Source: Lacibacter sp. H375
Lineage (GTDB): Bacteria > Bacteroidota > Bacteroidia > Chitinophagales > Chitinophagaceae
Direction of reading: 5' to 3'
DNA length: 64,000 nt
NCBI RefSeq assembly: GCF_037892425.1
Contig: NZ_JBBKTT010000001.1
Location: 4,588,001-4,652,000 of the forward strand
Positions 63,601 through 64,000 of the stretch are shown in pieces. Under the pieces are notes generated by a model, which worked only from the letters and a program-made list of their open reading frames with translations, did no database searches and had not been told where the DNA came from. The position numbers and the translations under genes are program-made. Within the stretch, counting starts at the first letter, position 1. Every line of letters begins with the position of its first letter.

Positions 63601-64000
63601 CATCAACATTTTATAAAACAGCTCTCTGGGATTTTGGTGATGGCAATACATCAACTGCAGCAAATCCATCTTACTCTTACGCTATACCCAATGATTACAT
63701 TGTAACATTAACAGTAACTTCAGCAGGTGGTTGTACAAGTACAAAGCAAATGACCATTCGTGTATTATCAAATACAATTGGTAACCTGAGTTACAATCCA
63801 ATAACAGGTTGTTTCCCGATGCAGGTAAATTTTGCTGTTACCGCAAATAATAATGTAAAATATTTATGGGATTTTGGTGATGGCAATACACTGTTTACAA
63901 CCGATTCAACTGTCGGTTTCAATTACCAATATCCCGGCTTTTATGTTCCGAAAGTAATTCTGCAGGACACACAGGGTTGTTTAACACCATTGATCGGTAC
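60693..64000 (+). CDS. Giant PKD-repeat secreted protein (truncated by window end)
   Basis: The open frame runs from ATG 60693 to the window end without a stop (1102 codons seen). A signal peptide (VLTLTVIACFFSTSLWSQ) ends near residue 36. After it come about thirteen PKD domains, each around W-D-F-G-D-G followed by T-S-T-x-x-N-P and H-x-Y-x-x-x-G-x-Y-T-V-x-L; the motif recurs about every 240-260 bp from 60897 to 63867. A PKD domain is an Ig-like beta-sandwich used as spacer or ligand-binding module in surface proteins. The C-terminus, where a T9SS sorting domain is likely, is outside the window. It is divergent from rpsL. Confidence 0.88.
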   Translation, partial: MTKLSADTTPPLLRKTCKVLTLTVIACFFSTSLWSQLSTAFKAAPTSGCAPLLVNFTDESTGGATGWRWDLGNGTISTQQNPSTTYLTPGLYTVKLIITNATGKDSLVKTNYINVLQPPQVAFTTSTSSVGCFPLRVQFVDNSVSTSGGTITSWEWDFGDGTTSTAQNPYHVYYNTGNYNVALKVTNSSGCFTLLVKPSFIRASNGVKADFSASAPVNCKPPEAITFTNLTTGPGTVTYKWDFGDGGNSTVTNPLHTYTTAGTYNVRLIAESDQGCIDTITKNNQLSIGNFNSNFSFRDSVCIGDTVKFTNQSIPVPNSATWYFGDGTSSITANPIKIFSTTGAYTVKLVNNYGACVDSSTKTINVISNPVPNIVVNDSISCRAPFTVNFSNTTPGAKQWLWDFGDGAISTQQNPSHTYSTEGNYTVKLTVQLSAGCTGSITKTNFIRVQKPIVSIVGMPTGGCFPYIFSPIPSVISADSVATWLWDFGDGGTSTQQFPSHTYPGQGSYTIRLTVTTRRGCTETITYVDGVKTGTKPTANFSALPLISCAGQPINFTDLSTGMPDAWRWDFGDNKTSTNQNPTHAYDTAGFITVRLIAFKNGCPDSVTKTSYLQILPPVSKFGIVYDCNTTSTVAFSDSSVGAVTRLWSFGDGNTSTAINPTYTYAAPGVYTVTLSVSNGSCTDTSQRVVNFLNFNPTIVTDQNAKCKFQSFSFSAGNVTPANITSWSWDLGDGTTSNSASFNHFYTAVGSYTVKLVITDINGCKDSTTKVLNVYGATPSFTALPNPQCVGQSVTFTSTSVTDGIHPITNYLWKFGDGNSLNGNNATVQHSFTTASTYFPKLIVTDSYGCTDSTLTSTILDIFESKLGFYAVDSLSCPNGNVQFVNTSTGSNLSYTWDFGDGNTSTAANPAHSYAATGTYTVKLIGREAIGCVDSVIKTNYITVDVPQANFIASDTFTICPPLQVQFTNTSTFYKTALWDFGDGNTSTAANPSYSYAIPNDYIVTLTVTSAGGCTSTKQMTIRVLSNTIGNLSYNPITGCFPMQVNFAVTANNNVKYLWDFGDGNTLFTTDSTVGFNYQYPGFYVPKVILQDTQGCLTPLIG

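Noticed and set aside
1-64000. tRNA, rRNA, transposase and prophage genes
   Set aside because: I scanned for T-loop-like GGTTCGAATCC words, rRNA-like stretches and transposase motifs and found none; a covariance-model search would be needed to exclude tRNAs fully.

Overview
The window (about 40% G+C by eye) comes from a member of the Bacteroidota, most likely the family Chitinophagaceae; a Lacibacter-like genus is possible but not proven. The reasons are large secreted proteins with C-terminal type IX secretion (T9SS) sorting domains, HYR/PKD/FG-GAP repeat proteins, lipoproteins of the M57 'HEIGH' peptidase family, TAnnTTTG promoter elements typical of the phylum in front of many genes, almost no Shine-Dalgarno sequences, and Bacteroidota-like versions of PurM, LipB, the UbiA/MqnP-like prenyltransferase and TrmH. 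I saw no tRNA, rRNA, CRISPR array, prophage or transposase.

Layout. 0.3-7.7 kb: a small secreted protein and a 2317-residue adhesin-like T9SS substrate. 7.8-17.2 kb: housekeeping genes, with dnaG on the plus strand and then a minus-strand run of PAP2 phosphatase, CYTH protein, a small unknown, an M48 lipoprotein protease, plsY-prmA, pnp, rpsO and an NTF2-like protein. 17.2-20.1 kb: a secreted small protein and two overlapping glycosyltransferases. 20.1-25.1 kb: ftsE, a small GldM-C-terminus-like protein, purM, ribF and pgi. 25.2-30.8 kb: a peptidase cluster of three tandem paralogous M57 lipoproteins and a divergent subtilase-like T9SS substrate. 30.8-40.9 kb: sugar nucleotidyltransferase, an ACC deaminase/D-cysteine desulfhydrase-like PLP enzyme, two small secreted proteins, lipB, an RluA-type pseudouridine synthase, then a minus-strand trmH-like/ubiA-like/ruvX/def run, and a DEAD-box helicase. 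41-51 kb: a papain-like lipoprotein and two large T9SS substrates. 51-60.4 kb: fusA, then a secreted protein and two transglutaminase-fold proteins, then rpsG-rpsL, so the classical rpsL-rpsG-fusA (str) order is split. 60.7 kb to the end: a giant PKD-repeat protein cut off by the window.

Most genes act alone or in pairs. Clear co-transcribed pairs are prmA-plsY, CYTH-PAP2, the two glycosyltransferases, ribF-pgi, the two transglutaminase-fold genes and rpsL-rpsG. Strong hairpins with T-runs close most units.

The points most worth following are: a ~128-bp element with hairpin-bearing inverted ends that exactly fills the space between ruvX and the ubiA-like gene; in-frame low-complexity repeat insertions in lipB and a glycosyltransferase; an identical 10-base leader motif in front of all three M57 genes; a subtilase with Glu where the catalytic Asp is expected; and a paired intact/cysteine-less transglutaminase-fold gene set placed inside the split str operon.
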